A stretch of 64,000 bases of DNA. It comes from Pseudomonadales bacterium (GTDB lineage: Bacteria > Pseudomonadota > Gammaproteobacteria > Pseudomonadales > Ketobacteraceae). The position numbers were made by a program, and so were the translations under genes. The notes under the pieces are model-generated. The model searched no databases. It was not told the origin of the DNA and saw only the letters and a program-made list of their open reading frames with translations. The stretch is from positions 62,001-126,000 of the forward strand of contig JAGUVW010000008.1 of assembly GCA_020062665.1 (NCBI GenBank). Reading direction: 5' to 3'. Below are positions 37,034-49,047 of this stretch, in pieces; position 1 is the first letter of the stretch, and every line of letters begins with the position of its first letter.

Positions 37034-39295
37034 ATGTTGCGGGACGCATCCAGGGAATATCTGATGGCAGTCCAGGGCAATGCGGGTGGTCAGGCATTGG
37101 CAGGACGAGACCGCATGCTGAGTGACACCTACAGTCAGGAAGATATCCGGAATGGATTTCGTGCCGAGATACGCTCGCAGAAGCTGAGCGTTGGCGAGCG
37201 CTTGACCATGTCGCTGTCCGCATTTCTTGCCGTTGCCATCCCGGTGGGATTTCTTGCCTTGGTCGGGCTTTCTCTGATCGTCTGGATTACGTCAACCCTG
37301 TCCTATCTGCGCGAACCGGCTACCAGCCTGTGGTGGGCGTCGGCGCTGGCCTTGGGCAATGTATTTCTGGTGGGGTTTGTGGTGGCGATGATCCGGCGTC
37401 TGGTGCTGATCGGGCGCCAGCGCAAGGAGTTTCTGACCGTCAGCGCCCAGGAACAGCCGGAGCTGCACGCCTTTGTCAATCATATTGCAGATTTGCTCGG
37501 CGGTCCGCTGCCCAGCGCTATCAAGCTGGATGCGGAGGTGGGACTGAATCTGCGCCCCGCTGCTTGGCGCAATGCCGTCATGGGTGTCGGCCCGGAAATC
37601 GTGATTGGTCTGCCGCTGCTGTATGGACTGAGTGCCCGCCAGCTGTCCGGCGTCATTGCCCACGCCTACGCCGGTTATACCCGGGAGGCCCGCGCGTTCG
37701 GATACCCCCTGATCTGTGGTGTGGATCGCTGGCTGTTTGCCCAGTCGGGTGTGGCCCGCTCGGCCACTTCGGTGAATGGAAAGTTCTCGTCGCTGGGGCA
37801 GGACACCTCGGCGCGCTTTCGGCATGTGCTGCGCAGTTTTGATTTTCTGGCCCAGGGAACCTTTTTCCTGCTGTATCGTTTGGTGTCCGCCATTACCTTC
37901 GTGGTTAGTCGCCGGATCGACATGATGGGCGACCAGTTCTCTTCGCGCATCGCCGGTTCCACCGAATTCCGTTCCACCCAGTTCCGTCTGCGCTCCCTCT
38001 ACTACGGACAGCAACATGCCAACCGCGAGTTGATCAAGAGCTGGCGCAACAGCAAGCTGTCGGACAACTTCCCGGCTCTGGTGGTTGATCACGCTGATGC
38101 GCTGCAGTTGTCCCTGCGGCCGCGGCTGATTCAGGAGATGGAAGAACTGGTGACGCCCATGACCCGCAGCCGGATCGTCGATCTGGGGCGCATCGTGAAT
38201 GTGGAGCATTACCAGGATGAGGGCGCCTGCTATCTGCTGGGGTCTGCGGCCACGCTGGTGCGTGACATGGCGACGCTGGCCCGCAAGGTGTCTGTCGATC
38301 ATTATCGGGACATGGGGATTCACAATCCTGACCTGGCATCCACCACCAAGAGTGCCTTGCTGCCCATGGCGGAGCGTGAGCGGGCGCATCGCAGTGAGGT
38401 TTTTGGCGGGCTGGAGCGCAGTGGTCGCATTCTGCGCGTTGAGGATTTTGACGCCTTCACCCATCTGGATCTGTCATTGCGCAAGGCCGAGCTGGCAGAG
38501 CTGGATGAAAAACTGCGGCACGACAGCGCGGTGATCTGGCATCTGGCGGATACCTTCCGCAATTTCGACAGCCGCAAGAATCTGCTGCACATCCGCAAGG
38601 TGATCGAGGAATCCCAGCACGCCGATGCTGCCGTGGTGCGCGACATCGAATTTCAGTGGCTGTCCTTGATCAAGGAACAGAGCGAGGTGAAGGCAGAGCT
38701 GGTGCAGTACGAGAGCCTGCTGGCGCGCAAGATCGCCATCGCCCTGTCGATGGGGCTGGAAGACAGCGTCCTTCAGCAACAGTTCGGCCTCGACCAGGCA
38801 GGTTTGCGGTCGCACCTGCTGCGACTGAGTGATGCGCTGACCTTCCTCAATCGCGGATTTGAATCCCTGCAGCGGCTGCGCACCTACACCCAGATCCTGG
38901 GTCAGCTGATGGTGTGCACTGCCACGGAAAGCGACAGCCGCGTCAAACCGGTGCAGGAAGGCCTGCTGGAGCGTTACCAGAAATACGTGCTGCTGGAGCT
39001 GGGCAGTGTGCTGAATATGGTGGCGCCGGTGGCTCACCCCATGATGGCCTATGCCATGCAGACAGCGGACAGCTTGAAGACAAAAGCCTCTGGCATGGAG
39101 CCGCCTACCATCGGCGAGGTGATTCGGATCGAAATCGCCGATCTGGACTCTGCCTCCACCTGTCCCGAAGCGGGCCATCGGGTCGCAACCGCCGTGGTGC
39201 AGTACATCGAGAGCCTGAACGAGCAGCTGCAGGATCGGGTCAGCCTGCTGGTTGCGCGCACCGAATCTCGTCTGGTGTCGACGCTGACGTCCTAA
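37034..39295 (+). CDS. Large membrane protein related to M48 peptidases, zinc motif apparently lost
   Basis: A 753-residue protein. Two membrane segments near the N-terminus: residues about 60-90 (LSAFLAVAIPVGFLALVGLS) and 97-125 (WWASALALGNVFLVGFVVAM). The region from about 140-340 follows the layout of the M48 membrane proteases (VGPEIVIGLPLLYGLSARQLSGVIAH region), but where HExxH is expected it reads HAYAG (residues 210-214), lacking the catalytic Glu and second His. The last 400 residues are mainly helical with many RxxL and charged repeats, so a scaffold or regulatory role is likely. ATG at 37034 has GGTGGAG upstream. Confidence 0.72.
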   Translation: MLRDASREYLMAVQGNAGGQALAGRDRMLSDTYSQEDIRNGFRAEIRSQKLSVGERLTMSLSAFLAVAIPVGFLALVGLSLIVWITSTLSYLREPATSLWWASALALGNVFLVGFVVAMIRRLVLIGRQRKEFLTVSAQEQPELHAFVNHIADLLGGPLPSAIKLDAEVGLNLRPAAWRNAVMGVGPEIVIGLPLLYGLSARQLSGVIAHAYAGYTREARAFGYPLICGVDRWLFAQSGVARSATSVNGKFSSLGQDTSARFRHVLRSFDFLAQGTFFLLYRLVSAITFVVSRRIDMMGDQFSSRIAGSTEFRSTQFRLRSLYYGQQHANRELIKSWRNSKLSDNFPALVVDHADALQLSLRPRLIQEMEELVTPMTRSRIVDLGRIVNVEHYQDEGACYLLGSAATLVRDMATLARKVSVDHYRDMGIHNPDLASTTKSALLPMAERERAHRSEVFGGLERSGRILRVEDFDAFTHLDLSLRKAELAELDEKLRHDSAVIWHLADTFRNFDSRKNLLHIRKVIEESQHADAAVVRDIEFQWLSLIKEQSEVKAELVQYESLLARKIAIALSMGLEDSVLQQQFGLDQAGLRSHLLRLSDALTFLNRGFESLQRLRTYTQILGQLMVCTATESDSRVKPVQEGLLERYQKYVLLELGSVLNMVAPVAHPMMAYAMQTADSLKTKASGMEPPTIGEVIRIEIADLDSASTCPEAGHRVATAVVQYIESLNEQLQDRVSLLVARTESRLVSTLTS

Positions 39296-39918
39296 CCCAG
39301 ATAACCCGACGCAATCTCGTCTAGCATGGCGCGACCTTCCGGTGGCAGGAACGGCGCGATCAGCGACATCACCTGATACACCCCGTGCCCCAGGTCTTCC
39401 AGCTCGGGGTTGTCCCCCAGGTTACGGATCTGCTGATAGTTCATCCAGTAAGTGCCCATGATCACCACGTTGGTGGCCAGAGTCTCGATCTGGTGTTCGT
39501 CGATCTCCATCAGGCCGGCGTCGCGCATGCTGGTGATCACTGTCCGGCAGCTTTCCGCCTTGCGATCCAGAATCCGGTTGAAGCGTTTCTGCAGCTTCTC
39601 GTTGCGCTCCAGAATGGTGGCCAGATCCCGGTACAGAAAGCGGAACTCCCAGATTTTTTCGAAGATCAGATGGATGTACATCCAGTAATCCATGATCTCG
39701 AAGCCTTCCTCCTGGGGTGTCTGCAGCACATCGAGCATGCTGGTCTCGAACTGCTGGAACAGCTCGCCGATGATCTCGTCCTTGTTGCGGAAGTGGTAAT
39801 AGAGGTTGCCCGGACTGATATCCATTTCATTGGCGATATCAATGGTGGTGACATTGGGTTCACCACACAGGTTGAAGAGTTCCAGGCTGGTTACCAGAAT
39901 GCGGTCGCGTGTCTTCAT
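39292..39918 (-). CDS. TetR family transcriptional regulator
   Basis: A 208-residue protein with an N-terminal helix-turn-helix (TTIDIANEMDISPGNLYYHFRNKDEI; DNA recognition helix ending NLYYHF) and a ligand-binding C-terminal domain. SPGNLYYHFRNKDEIIGELF is the classic TetR motif. It is convergent with the preceding gene, stop codons overlapping by four bases. The target is not obvious; the lipid-like genes on either side or GAPDH are candidates. A similar AcrR/FabR-like layout would fit lipid metabolism, but this is speculation. Confidence 0.93.
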   Translation of the reverse strand: MKTRDRILVTSLELFNLCGEPNVTTIDIANEMDISPGNLYYHFRNKDEIIGELFQQFETSMLDVLQTPQEEGFEIMDYWMYIHLIFEKIWEFRFLYRDLATILERNEKLQKRFNRILDRKAESCRTVITSMRDAGLMEIDEHQIETLATNVVIMGTYWMNYQQIRNLGDNPELEDLGHGVYQVMSLIAPFLPPEGRAMLDEIASGYLG

Positions 39919-40078
39919 GCCGTAGCCGGCTATTCCTAATTGGTTTTTGTTCGATCCGTACTACTAAAGATTACGCCACCCCTGGGGGGAAGTCATTAAA
40001 CAGGTGGGCGGAATCGGCATTTCAAGTGGTTGAATTTGATCATGATCGCTCTTGACTGCGCTGACCGTCAGGGCGTGA
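39919..40078. other. Divergent intergenic region TetR/GAPDH
   Basis: 264-base gap in total to GAPDH; the GAPDH promoter lies at its end. No palindrome clearly typical of a TetR operator was found by eye. Confidence 0.35.
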
Positions 40079-40107
40079 TTGATAAATGAATGCTTTGAAA
40101 AGATAAT
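40079..40107 (+). promoter_or_regulatory. Promoter of the GAPDH gene
   Basis: TTGATA (40079-40084), 17-base spacer, GATAAT (40102-40107): both five of six matches, 76 bases upstream of the GTG start. Confidence 0.7.
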
Positions 40108-40182
40108 AGGCGCCCCACAAGCATGGCCCCTGTCCGCATGCGGCTCAGCGGCTCGTTCGGTAACTGGAAAAGGTAGCGTTCC

Positions 40183-41628
40183 GTGACAGATCAGACCAAA
40201 CAACACCTGCAATCCTGGGTCAATCGTGAAGCCCTGGCTGAATCCATGATCCCCATGATCGGCAAGCTGTATCGCGAGCACAATGTGGTGACGTCGGTCT
40301 ACGGTCGCCCCATCATCAATCGTTCTGTCATCGACATCATCAAGGCTCACCGCTATGTGCGCCAGTTGCAGGGCCAGCCCCTGGATGTGTCCGAAAGCTA
40401 TCCCGTTCTGCAAGCGCTCACCAAGCTGAACCTGGGTCCTGCGCGCATCGACATCGGCAAACTCTCCACCAAATACAAGCTGGAAGGCAATGGCCTGTCC
40501 GTGGAAGACTTCGTGCGTCGCGAAGTGGCGGACGCGCTGGACCCGACGCTGACACCTGCCTTCAAAGGGCGTGATGTGGTGCTGTACGGTTTCGGCCGCA
40601 TCGGCCGTCTGGTGGCTCGCATTCTGATCGAGAAGGCTGGCGGTGGAGAAGCGCTGCGTCTGCGTGCCATCGTGGTTCGTCAGGGCGGTGCCGAAAACGA
40701 TCTTATGAAGCGCGCCAGCCTGCTGCGTCGTGACTCTGTGCACGGCCCCTTCCGCGGCACCATCACCGTCGACGAAGCCAACAGCGCCCTGATCGTCAAC
40801 GGCAACTATATCCAGGTCATTTATTCTGACTCACCTGACAGCGTTGACTACACCCAGTACGGCATCAAGGACGCCATCGTGGTGGACAATACCGGCAAGT
40901 GGCGCGATGAAGCGGGTCTGGGCAAGCACCTGAAGTGCCCCGGCGTCAGCCAGGTGGTGCTCACCGCGCCCGGCAAGGGCGAACTGAAAAACATCGTGAT
41001 GGGTGTGAACGACGACCTGATCAGCAGCGACGACCGCATTCTGTCTGCCGCCAGCTGCACCACCAACGCCATCGTGCCTGTTTTGAAAGTGATCAACGAC
41101 AAGTTTGGCATTGCGCATGGTCACGTTGAAACCGTTCACTCCTACACCAACGACCAGAATCTGATCGACAACTATCACAAGGGTGACCGTCGTGGCCGCA
41201 GTGCTGCGCTGAACATGGTGATCACCGAAACCGGCGCCGCCAAAGCTGTTGCCAAGGCACTGCCGGAGTTGAAAGGCAAGCTCACCGGAAACGCAATCCG
41301 GGTGCCGACGCCGAACGTGTCGCTGGCGATTCTGAATCTGAGCCTCAATACGGAAGTCACCAAGGACGATCTGAACAACAGTCTGCGTCAGGAATCCCTT
41401 GATGGTCCGCTGCGCAAGCAGATCGATTACGTGAAGTCTCCTGAAGTGGTATCCACAGACTTCGTGGGCTCCCGTTCCGCGGGTGTGGTGGATGCCGAAG
41501 CGACCATCGGCAATGGCAACCGCTGCGTACTCTATGTGTGGTACGACAACGAGTTCGGTTACAGCTGCCAGGTGGTGCGCATGCTGCAGAAAATGGCGGG
41601 CGTCAATTATCCTGCCTTCCCCAAGTGA
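40183..41628 (+). CDS. gap: Glyceraldehyde-3-phosphate dehydrogenase, long N-terminally extended form
   Basis: A 481-residue enzyme, about 130 residues longer at the N-terminus than the usual 330. The Rossmann motif VLYGFGRIGRLVARI is followed by the catalytic AASCTTNAIVPV (Cys near residue 292) and the substrate loop. The N-terminal extension is helical and of unknown use. Long forms like this accompany nqr operons in Pseudomonas relatives; they may be NADP-dependent or gluconeogenic. GTG start at 40183. Function: interconverts G3P and 1,3-bisphosphoglycerate. Confidence 0.95.
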   Translation: MTDQTKQHLQSWVNREALAESMIPMIGKLYREHNVVTSVYGRPIINRSVIDIIKAHRYVRQLQGQPLDVSESYPVLQALTKLNLGPARIDIGKLSTKYKLEGNGLSVEDFVRREVADALDPTLTPAFKGRDVVLYGFGRIGRLVARILIEKAGGGEALRLRAIVVRQGGAENDLMKRASLLRRDSVHGPFRGTITVDEANSALIVNGNYIQVIYSDSPDSVDYTQYGIKDAIVVDNTGKWRDEAGLGKHLKCPGVSQVVLTAPGKGELKNIVMGVNDDLISSDDRILSAASCTTNAIVPVLKVINDKFGIAHGHVETVHSYTNDQNLIDNYHKGDRRGRSAALNMVITETGAAKAVAKALPELKGKLTGNAIRVPTPNVSLAILNLSLNTEVTKDDLNNSLRQESLDGPLRKQIDYVKSPEVVSTDFVGSRSAGVVDAEATIGNGNRCVLYVWYDNEFGYSCQVVRMLQKMAGVNYPAFPK

Positions 41629-41640
41629 TGTTATCGCCAA

Positions 41641-41694
41641 TCCTGCAGGGCGTTCGCCCTGCAGGAGAAGACATAGGGCAGCGCAAGCTGCCCT
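41641..41694 (+). terminator. Two tandem hairpins after the GAPDH gene
   Basis: First: 10-bp stem 41641-41650 with 41657-41666. Second: 8-bp stem 41675-41682 with 41687-41694 closed by a GCAA tetraloop. Neither has a long T-run, so they may stabilise mRNA as well as terminate. Confidence 0.55.
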
Positions 41695-41772
41695 TCGTGC
41701 TTTCAATGACTTATCTCAAGATTGCCACAAAAATCTGCCGCTGGCCGCGTCGGATAAAATCCGGTTCTCAAC

Positions 41773-41801
41773 TAGCCAATCCGTGTGATCCACTTTATAA
41801 T
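41773..41801 (+). promoter_or_regulatory. Candidate nqr promoter
   Basis: Perfect TATAAT at 41796-41801, 17 bases after TAGCCA (41773-41778). It implies a leader of about 280 bases before nqrA. Confidence 0.5.
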
Positions 41802-42088
41802 CCGCCGCAAATTTAAGGGTTGAGGGGCTGGGCGTTGCCTGGTTTTTCGCAAATGCACCTTCGGACGTAAGAGGAGAATCCGAACGACAAGCGCGTGTTG
41901 ATATTCTGGATATGCTGATCGCTTCGATGCTGTAACCGGCTTCGCGCCTCGTTGTTCTGTCTTTTACGTTCTGTCCGAGCTGTCCCCGAGTCTCGTCCCT
42001 TTGATTTCGTGTCTAAACTGAACGGAATGTTCGGCCTGTGCCGGATATTCTTCCACGCGACAATTCAATATCAAAACGGTTAGGGGCT
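41802..42088 (+). other. Long leader region before nqrA
   Basis: About 280 bases with no gene that I trust; the T-rich stretches and several short inverted repeats are compatible with a structured 5-prime leader. A ribosome-site-like GAGGAG occurs near 41871 but no clear short ORF follows. Confidence 0.35.
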
Positions 42089-43423
42089 ATGAGAAAGATC
42101 AAACGAGGTCTGAATCTCCCCATAAGCGGCGCACCGAAGCAGATCATCGAAGATGGTCCTACCATTCGGACGGTTGCCGTACTGGGTAATGATTACGTGG
42201 GCGTGAAACCCACCATGCTGGTCAAGGTGGGTGACAAGGTCAAGCGAGGGCAAGCCCTGTTCGCCGACAAGAAGTGCGAGGGGGTCAAGTTTACCGCTCC
42301 GGCTTCGGGCACCGTCTCTGCCATTCATCGTGGCCACAAGCGTGTGTTGCAATCGGTGGTGATCGATGTGGAAGGCGACGAGGCTGAAACCTTTGCCGCT
42401 TTTGCACCCACCGAACTGAGCAGGCTGGGCCGCGCCCGGGTTGAAGAAAGCCTGCTGAATTCCGGCCTCTGGACGGCGCTTCGCACCCGTCCCTTCAGCA
42501 AAATCCCCGCACCGGGTTCTGAACCGAATTCCATTTTTGTCACCGCCATCGACACCAACCCTCTCGCGGTTGATCCTGCTGTCGTGATCAAGGAAGACGC
42601 GGTTGCGTTCCAGCAGGGTCTGGATGTGCTTTCCAATCTGTCCAAGACGGTTTACCTGTGCAAGGCCGCCGGCGCCAAGATCGGTGGCAATGGCATCGCG
42701 AAGGAAGAAGAGTTTGCCGGCCCCCATCCGGCCGGATTGCCGGGTACTCACATTCATCTGCTGGATCCAGTGAGTATCAAGAAGACCGTTTGGCACATCA
42801 ATTATCAGGATGTGATCGCCATCGGCAAGCTGTTCACGACCGGCAAAGTCTGCAGCAAGCGCGTGGTTGCGCTGGCCGGCCCCCAAGTGACCAATCCCCG
42901 TCTGATCCGCACGTTGGTGGGCGCCAGTCTGCAGGAAATTACCGCAGGACAGTTGCAGTCCGGTGAAAATCGCGTGATTTCCGGTTCTGTGCTGTCTGGC
43001 ACCACTGGCCATGGCCCCTTCAATTTCCTGGGGCGTTATCACCTGCAGGTGACGGTGTTGCGTGAAGGTCGTGAACGCAACGTGCTGGAATACCTGTGGC
43101 CGGGCAAGGAAAAGCATTCCGTGATGAACACCTTTCTGTCCAAGCTGACGCCCGGCAAACTGTTCTCGTTTTCCACCACCACCAACGGCAGCCCCCGTGG
43201 CATGGTGCCTATCGGCGCCTACGAGAAAATCATGCCGCTGGACATCCTGCCCACCCAATTGCTGCGCGCGCTGATCGTCGGTGACACCGAAGCTGCGCAG
43301 GAGCTGGGGTGTCTGGAGCTGGATGAAGAAGATCTGGCGCTGTGCACCTATGTGTGCCCCGGCAAATACGAGTACGGCCCGATTCTGCGGGACAATCTGA
43401 CTCGCATCGAGAAGGAGGGTTGA
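42089..43423 (+). CDS. nqrA: Na+-translocating NADH:quinone reductase subunit A
   Basis: A 444-residue peripheral subunit, starting [16 protein letters not shown], which binds quinone. Typical motifs include [18 protein letters not shown] and the C-terminal [16 protein letters not shown]. The start was set at 42089 because the in-frame ATG at 42038 adds a non-homologous piece. It is first of a tightly packed nqrABCDEF operon; nqrB begins three bases after its stop. Confidence 0.97.
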   Translation: MRKIKRGLNLPISGAPKQIIEDGPTIRTVAVLGNDYVGVKPTMLVKVGDKVKRGQALFADKKCEGVKFTAPASGTVSAIHRGHKRVLQSVVIDVEGDEAETFAAFAPTELSRLGRARVEESLLNSGLWTALRTRPFSKIPAPGSEPNSIFVTAIDTNPLAVDPAVVIKEDAVAFQQGLDVLSNLSKTVYLCKAAGAKIGGNGIAKEEEFAGPHPAGLPGTHIHLLDPVSIKKTVWHINYQDVIAIGKLFTTGKVCSKRVVALAGPQVTNPRLIRTLVGASLQEITAGQLQSGENRVISGSVLSGTTGHGPFNFLGRYHLQVTVLREGRERNVLEYLWPGKEKHSVMNTFLSKLTPGKLFSFSTTTNGSPRGMVPIGAYEKIMPLDILPTQLLRALIVGDTEAAQELGCLELDEEDLALCTYVCPGKYEYGPILRDNLTRIEKEG

Positions 43424-43426
43424 TTC

Positions 43427-44629
43427 GTGATCCGCAAATTATTCGACAAGATTGAACCGCATTTCGAAAAGGGTGGCAAATACCACAAGTATTACGCCGT
43501 GTACGAAATGTTCGACACGTTCTTCTTCAGTCCGTCGTCCGTTACCCACAGTGCTGCGCACGTGCGGGACGGTATCGATCTGAAGCGGATCATGATCACA
43601 GTGTGGCTGTGTACCTTCCCCGCGATGTTCTTCGGCATGTACAACGTCGGCGCCCAGGCGCTGGGTTACATGGCAGAGAACAATATCACTGCGCAGGGCG
43701 ACTGGCGCTTCTTCTTCACTGATCTGCTGATCGGTTACAACCCCGCCAGTATCTGGGATTGCTTCATTTATGGCGCAATGTATTTCCTGCCGATCTACGC
43801 GGTGACGTTTGCTGTGGGGATTGCGTGGGAAATCCTGTTCGCGGTGAAGCGCGGCCACGAGGTGAACGAAGGTTTCTTCGTGACGTCGGTGCTGTTCGCG
43901 TTGTCCTGTCCGCCTACCGTGCCGCTGTGGCAGGTGGCGCTGGGTATTTCTTTCGGCGTGGTGCTGGGCAAGGAAGTGTTCGGTGGCACTGGCAAGAACT
44001 TCCTCAATCCTGCGCTGACGGGCCGTGCGTTCCTGTTCTTCGCCTATCCTGCCAGCATGTCCGGTGATGCGGCCTGGACGGCGGTGGACGGTTTCTCTGG
44101 TGCCACGGCGCTGAGCGTTGCCGCCTCCGGTGGCATGGAAGCGCTGCAGGGTCAGTTGACCTGGATGGATGCTTTCATTGGCAACATGCAGGGTTCCATC
44201 GGCGAAACATCGGCGCTTGCGTTGCTGATCGGTGGTGGTTTGCTGGTGCTGACGGGCATTGCGTCCTGGCGCATCGTGGCGGGTGTCTTTGTGGGCACAG
44301 CGGCCATGGGCATGCTGTTCAATGCAGTGGGCAGCACGACCAATCCGATGTTTGAAATTCCATTCTACTGGCACTACGTGCTGGGTGGCTGGGCGCTGGG
44401 TACCTTCTTCATGGCGACGGATCCGGTGTCCGCATCCATGACGGACAAGGGCAAGTTCATCTTCGGCGCCCTGATCGGGGTGATGGTGATGTTGATCCGT
44501 GTGGTCAATCCGGCGTTCCCGGAAGGCATGATGCTGGCGATTCTGTTCGGCAACCTGCTGGCACCCACGATCGACTATTTCGTGATCCAGGCAAATATCA
44601 AGCGGAGGCTCGCGCGCAATGTCCAGTAA
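43427..44629 (+). CDS. nqrB: NQR subunit B
   Basis: A 400-residue subunit with about ten membrane helices that carries covalently bound FMN and riboflavin. The FMN attachment motif SGAT is seen in [11 protein letters not shown], with Thr at residue 227. GTG start with AAGGAGG upstream. Overlaps nqrC by 11 bases. Covalent FMN attachment requires ApbE, encoded downstream. Confidence 0.98.
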   Translation: MIRKLFDKIEPHFEKGGKYHKYYAVYEMFDTFFFSPSSVTHSAAHVRDGIDLKRIMITVWLCTFPAMFFGMYNVGAQALGYMAENNITAQGDWRFFFTDLLIGYNPASIWDCFIYGAMYFLPIYAVTFAVGIAWEILFAVKRGHEVNEGFFVTSVLFALSCPPTVPLWQVALGISFGVVLGKEVFGGTGKNFLNPALTGRAFLFFAYPASMSGDAAWTAVDGFSGATALSVAASGGMEALQGQLTWMDAFIGNMQGSIGETSALALLIGGGLLVLTGIASWRIVAGVFVGTAAMGMLFNAVGSTTNPMFEIPFYWHYVLGGWALGTFFMATDPVSASMTDKGKFIFGALIGVMVMLIRVVNPAFPEGMMLAILFGNLLAPTIDYFVIQANIKRRLARNVQ

Positions 44630-45431
44630 TGATTCAACCGGAAAAACTCTGCTGGTTGCGGCGGCGCTGTGCGTATTCTGTTCCATCTTCGTTTCGTACG
44701 CAGCTGTAGCCCTCAAGCCTGAGCAGATCGCCAACAAGCAGCTGGACAAGAATCGCAGCATTCTGGCCGCTGCGGGATTGCTGGAACCCGGCAAGAAGAT
44801 TGCCGATCTGTTCAAGCGGGTGGAAGTGAAGATCGTCAACCTGGAAACAGGTGAGTATCTGACTGAAGCCAACGCCACGACAGATTGGGAAAAGGCGATT
44901 GTTGCCAATCCTGCCGCTTATGATCAGCGCAAGGCGGTGAAGATTCCTGCCCAGAGCGTGGTGCTGGATCCGGCGGTGGATATCGCCAGCATCAAGCGCC
45001 AGCCCAAATACGCCACGGTGTACCTGGCCAAGGACGAGCAGGGCGAGGTCGAAACCATCGTGCTGCCGGTCAGCGGGTATGGTCTGTGGTCGACGCTGCA
45101 CGGCTTCCTGGCGCTGAAAACCGACCTGACCACCGTGGTGGGCCTCGGTTTTTATGAACACGCAGAAACGCCTGGCCTGGGTGGTGAAGTGGACAATCCC
45201 AAGTGGAAGTCCGTCTGGCCCGGCAAGAAAGTGTTCAACGAGGAGGGCAAGATCGATATCCAGCTCATCAAGGGCAGTGTCGATCCTGCAAGTCCCAAGG
45301 CGGCCCATCAGGTCGATGGTCTGGCAGGTGCGACGCTGACCAGTCGCGGCGTATCGAATCTGGTCAATTACTGGCTCGGCAGCAGCGGCTTTGGGCCGTT
45401 CCTGGCCAAACTGAAAGAGCAGGGGGTGTAA
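44619..45431 (+). CDS. nqrC: NQR subunit C
   Basis: A 270-residue subunit: N-terminal membrane anchor ([21 protein letters not shown]) and a periplasmic FMN domain with attachment motif LAGATLTS, Thr at residue 239. It shuttles electrons across the membrane in the complex. ATG at 44619 lies inside the end of nqrB. Confidence 0.97.
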   Translation: MSSNDSTGKTLLVAAALCVFCSIFVSYAAVALKPEQIANKQLDKNRSILAAAGLLEPGKKIADLFKRVEVKIVNLETGEYLTEANATTDWEKAIVANPAAYDQRKAVKIPAQSVVLDPAVDIASIKRQPKYATVYLAKDEQGEVETIVLPVSGYGLWSTLHGFLALKTDLTTVVGLGFYEHAETPGLGGEVDNPKWKSVWPGKKVFNEEGKIDIQLIKGSVDPASPKAAHQVDGLAGATLTSRGVSNLVNYWLGSSGFGPFLAKLKEQGV

Positions 45432-45434
45432 GCC

Positions 45435-46100
45435 ATGGCTTCTGAAACCAAGAAAATCCTTTTTGGACCCGTACTTCAAACCAACCCCATCGCCTTCCAG
45501 GTGCTAGGTATCTGCTCGGCGCTGGCGGTGACCAGCAACCTGAAAACCACGGTTGCCATGTGTATCGCCCTGACGCTGGTCACGGGTCTGTCGAGCTTCT
45601 TCATCAGTTCGTTGCGCAATCACATTCCGTCGAGCATCCGGATCATCGTGCAGATGACCATCATTGCCTCGCTGGTTATCGTGGTGGATCAGTTCCTGCG
45701 TGCCTACGCCTACGCCATCAGCAAGCAGATGTCAGTGTTCGTGGGGCTGATCATTACCAACTGTATCGTGATGGGGCGCGCCGAAGCGTACGCCATGAAG
45801 AATCCGCCGGTGCAGAGCCTGTTGGACGGTGTGGGCAATGGCCTCGGTTACAGCGCCATTCTGCTGTCACTGGGTGTTGTGCGGGAGTTGTTCGGTTCCG
45901 GCAAATTGTTCGGCATCGAGATCTTCAAACTGGTCAACGATGGCGGCTGGTATGTGCCGAACGGCATGATGTTGCTGCCGCCGAGTGCGTTCTTCCTGAT
46001 CGGCTTGCTGATCTGGGCGATCCGCACTGCAAAACCCGAGCAGGTCGAGCGCAATGAATATCAGCTCGCACCCCAGTCCAAAGCGCTGGCCGCCCACTAA
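45435..46100 (+). CDS. nqrD: NQR subunit D
   Basis: A 221-residue membrane subunit of six helices, pairing with NqrE around an intramembrane iron centre. It begins [21 protein letters not shown] and contains [20 protein letters not shown], the Cys-containing helix that holds iron. It lies three bases after the nqrC stop. Confidence 0.97.
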   Translation: MASETKKILFGPVLQTNPIAFQVLGICSALAVTSNLKTTVAMCIALTLVTGLSSFFISSLRNHIPSSIRIIVQMTIIASLVIVVDQFLRAYAYAISKQMSVFVGLIITNCIVMGRAEAYAMKNPPVQSLLDGVGNGLGYSAILLSLGVVRELFGSGKLFGIEIFKLVNDGGWYVPNGMMLLPPSAFFLIGLLIWAIRTAKPEQVERNEYQLAPQSKALAAH

Positions 46101-46112
46101 GGAGAGACGAAA

Positions 46113-46724
46113 ATGTTGGAGCATTATTTGAGTCTGCTCGTCAAAGCCATCTTCGTCGAGAACATGGCGCTGGCGTTCTTCCTGGGGATGTGTACGTTCA
46201 TCGCCGTTTCCAAGAAGATGAAAACGGCCATCGGCCTTGGCATCGCGGTGACCTTTGTTCAGGCCATCACCGTACCCGCCAACAACCTGATCCTGAACTA
46301 TCTGCTCAAGGAAGGTGCGCTGGAGTGGGCTGGCCTGGGCAGTGTGGATCTGACATTCCTGGGATTGCTCAGCTATATCGGCATGATTGCCGCCATCGTG
46401 CAGATCCTGGAAATGTTTCTGGACAAGTATGTGCCGTCCCTCTACAACGCGCTGGGTGTGTTCCTGCCGCTGATCACGGTGAACTGCGCCATTCTGGGTG
46501 GCTCCCTGTTCATGGTGGAACGCGACTACACCTTTGGTGAAAGCGTGGTGTACGGCATTGGTTCCGGCGCAGGCTGGGCGATTGCCATCGCGGTATTGGC
46601 CGGCATTCGTGAAAAGCTGAAGTACAGCGATGTGCCTCCTGGTCTGCGTGGCACTGGCATCACGTTCATCACGGTGGGACTGATGTCGCTGGCGTTCATG
46701 TCGTTCTCCGGCATCCAGTTGTAA
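46113..46724 (+). CDS. nqrE: NQR subunit E
   Basis: A 203-residue membrane subunit homologous to NqrD, with six helices. [14 protein letters not shown] and [11 protein letters not shown] carry the two Cys that bind the iron site with NqrD. An AGGAGAG ribosome site precedes it. Also related to RnfA, but the operon makes it NqrE. Confidence 0.97.
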   Translation: MLEHYLSLLVKAIFVENMALAFFLGMCTFIAVSKKMKTAIGLGIAVTFVQAITVPANNLILNYLLKEGALEWAGLGSVDLTFLGLLSYIGMIAAIVQILEMFLDKYVPSLYNALGVFLPLITVNCAILGGSLFMVERDYTFGESVVYGIGSGAGWAIAIAVLAGIREKLKYSDVPPGLRGTGITFITVGLMSLAFMSFSGIQL

Positions 46725-46745
46725 CAGGCGAGAGGGGTCATTCAC

Positions 46746-47958
<1,213 letters not shown>

Positions 47959-47975
<17 letters not shown>

Positions 47976-49014
47976 TCGCCGCGCACGTTCCTGGTTGCAA
48001 TTCGTCACGGTCTGTCTGTTGTGGACAGCCCTGGCGGGTTGCAACTCCGCCACTGAACCCGATGTGTTCGAGTTCAGTGGCGCCACCATGGGAACGACCT
48101 ATTCCGTAAAAATCACCGATCTTCCCGAAAACCTGCTGCCCCAGCAGGTGGCTGACCGCATCCAGATGACCCTGGACGACGTCAACCACAAGATGTCGAC
48201 CTATCAGCTGGATTCCGAACTGTCGCGCTTCAACCAGTTGCCTGCGGGCGGTGTGATGGTGTTTTCCGCCGACACGTTTTTTCTGTTGCAGAAATCCCTG
48301 GATGTCTGGCGCCGCAGTCAGGGTGTGTTTGATGTTACGGTGGGGCCGCTGGTGAATCTGTGGGGCTTTGGGCCGGAAGGTCGGCCCGACCGGGTTCCGG
48401 ATGAGCAAGCCCAGCGCGAGGCCTGGAAGCGGGTCGGCGCGGAATCGCTGGTGCTGTATCCGGACACGCTCAAGGTAGAGAAGCGCAAGGATCTGTATGT
48501 GGATCTGTCGGCCATTGCCAAGGGCTTCGGTGTCGACAAGGTGGCACAGGCGCTGGAGGAGATGGGCATCCGTCGCTACATGGTGGAAGTGGGTGGCGAA
48601 ATCCGGGTAGGTGATCCGAAGTCACCCCAGCGTCCCTGGCGTCTGGCGGTGGAAAAGCCGGTGCCGCAGCTGCGCGAGGTGCAGCTGGTGGTCGAGGTCA
48701 GCGACCTGGCCCTGGCCACTTCCGGTGACTATCGCAACTATTTTGAGCAGGACGGCCGGCGCTATTCCCACACCATTGATCCGCGTACTGGCCAGCCGAT
48801 CCAGCATAAGCTGGTGTCGGCAACCGTGATTGCGGCCACCTGCGCCGATGCCGATGCCTGGGCCACCGCGATGATGGTGCTGGGGCCGGAGCAGGGGCTG
48901 GCGGTGGCCGACGCCCAGAATCTGGCGGTGTATATGCTGGTGAAAACCGATTCGGGGCTGGAGGCCAGGCATAGCCGGGCTTTCGCCATGTATTTGCCGC
49001 CGGCGCTGAAGTAG
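47959..49014 (+). CDS. apbE: FMN transferase ApbE (lipoprotein)
   Basis: A 351-residue lipoprotein: signal with lipobox LAGC near residue 27 and a flavin transferase domain: ATMGTTYSV near the start, [18 protein letters not shown], and the DPRTGQP motif near residue 265. It transfers FMN from FAD onto the Thr of NqrB and NqrC. Start: ATG 47959 (17 bases overlap with nqrF) or GTG 47941; neither has a good ribosome site, so reinitiation from nqrF is likely. Confidence 0.94.
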
Positions 49015-49047
49015 ACTGGCTATAACCTGATGCAGGAGTGAATTCCC

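Noticed and set aside
39919-40182. TetR operator palindrome upstream of the regulator
   Set aside because: No convincing inverted repeat was seen by eye.
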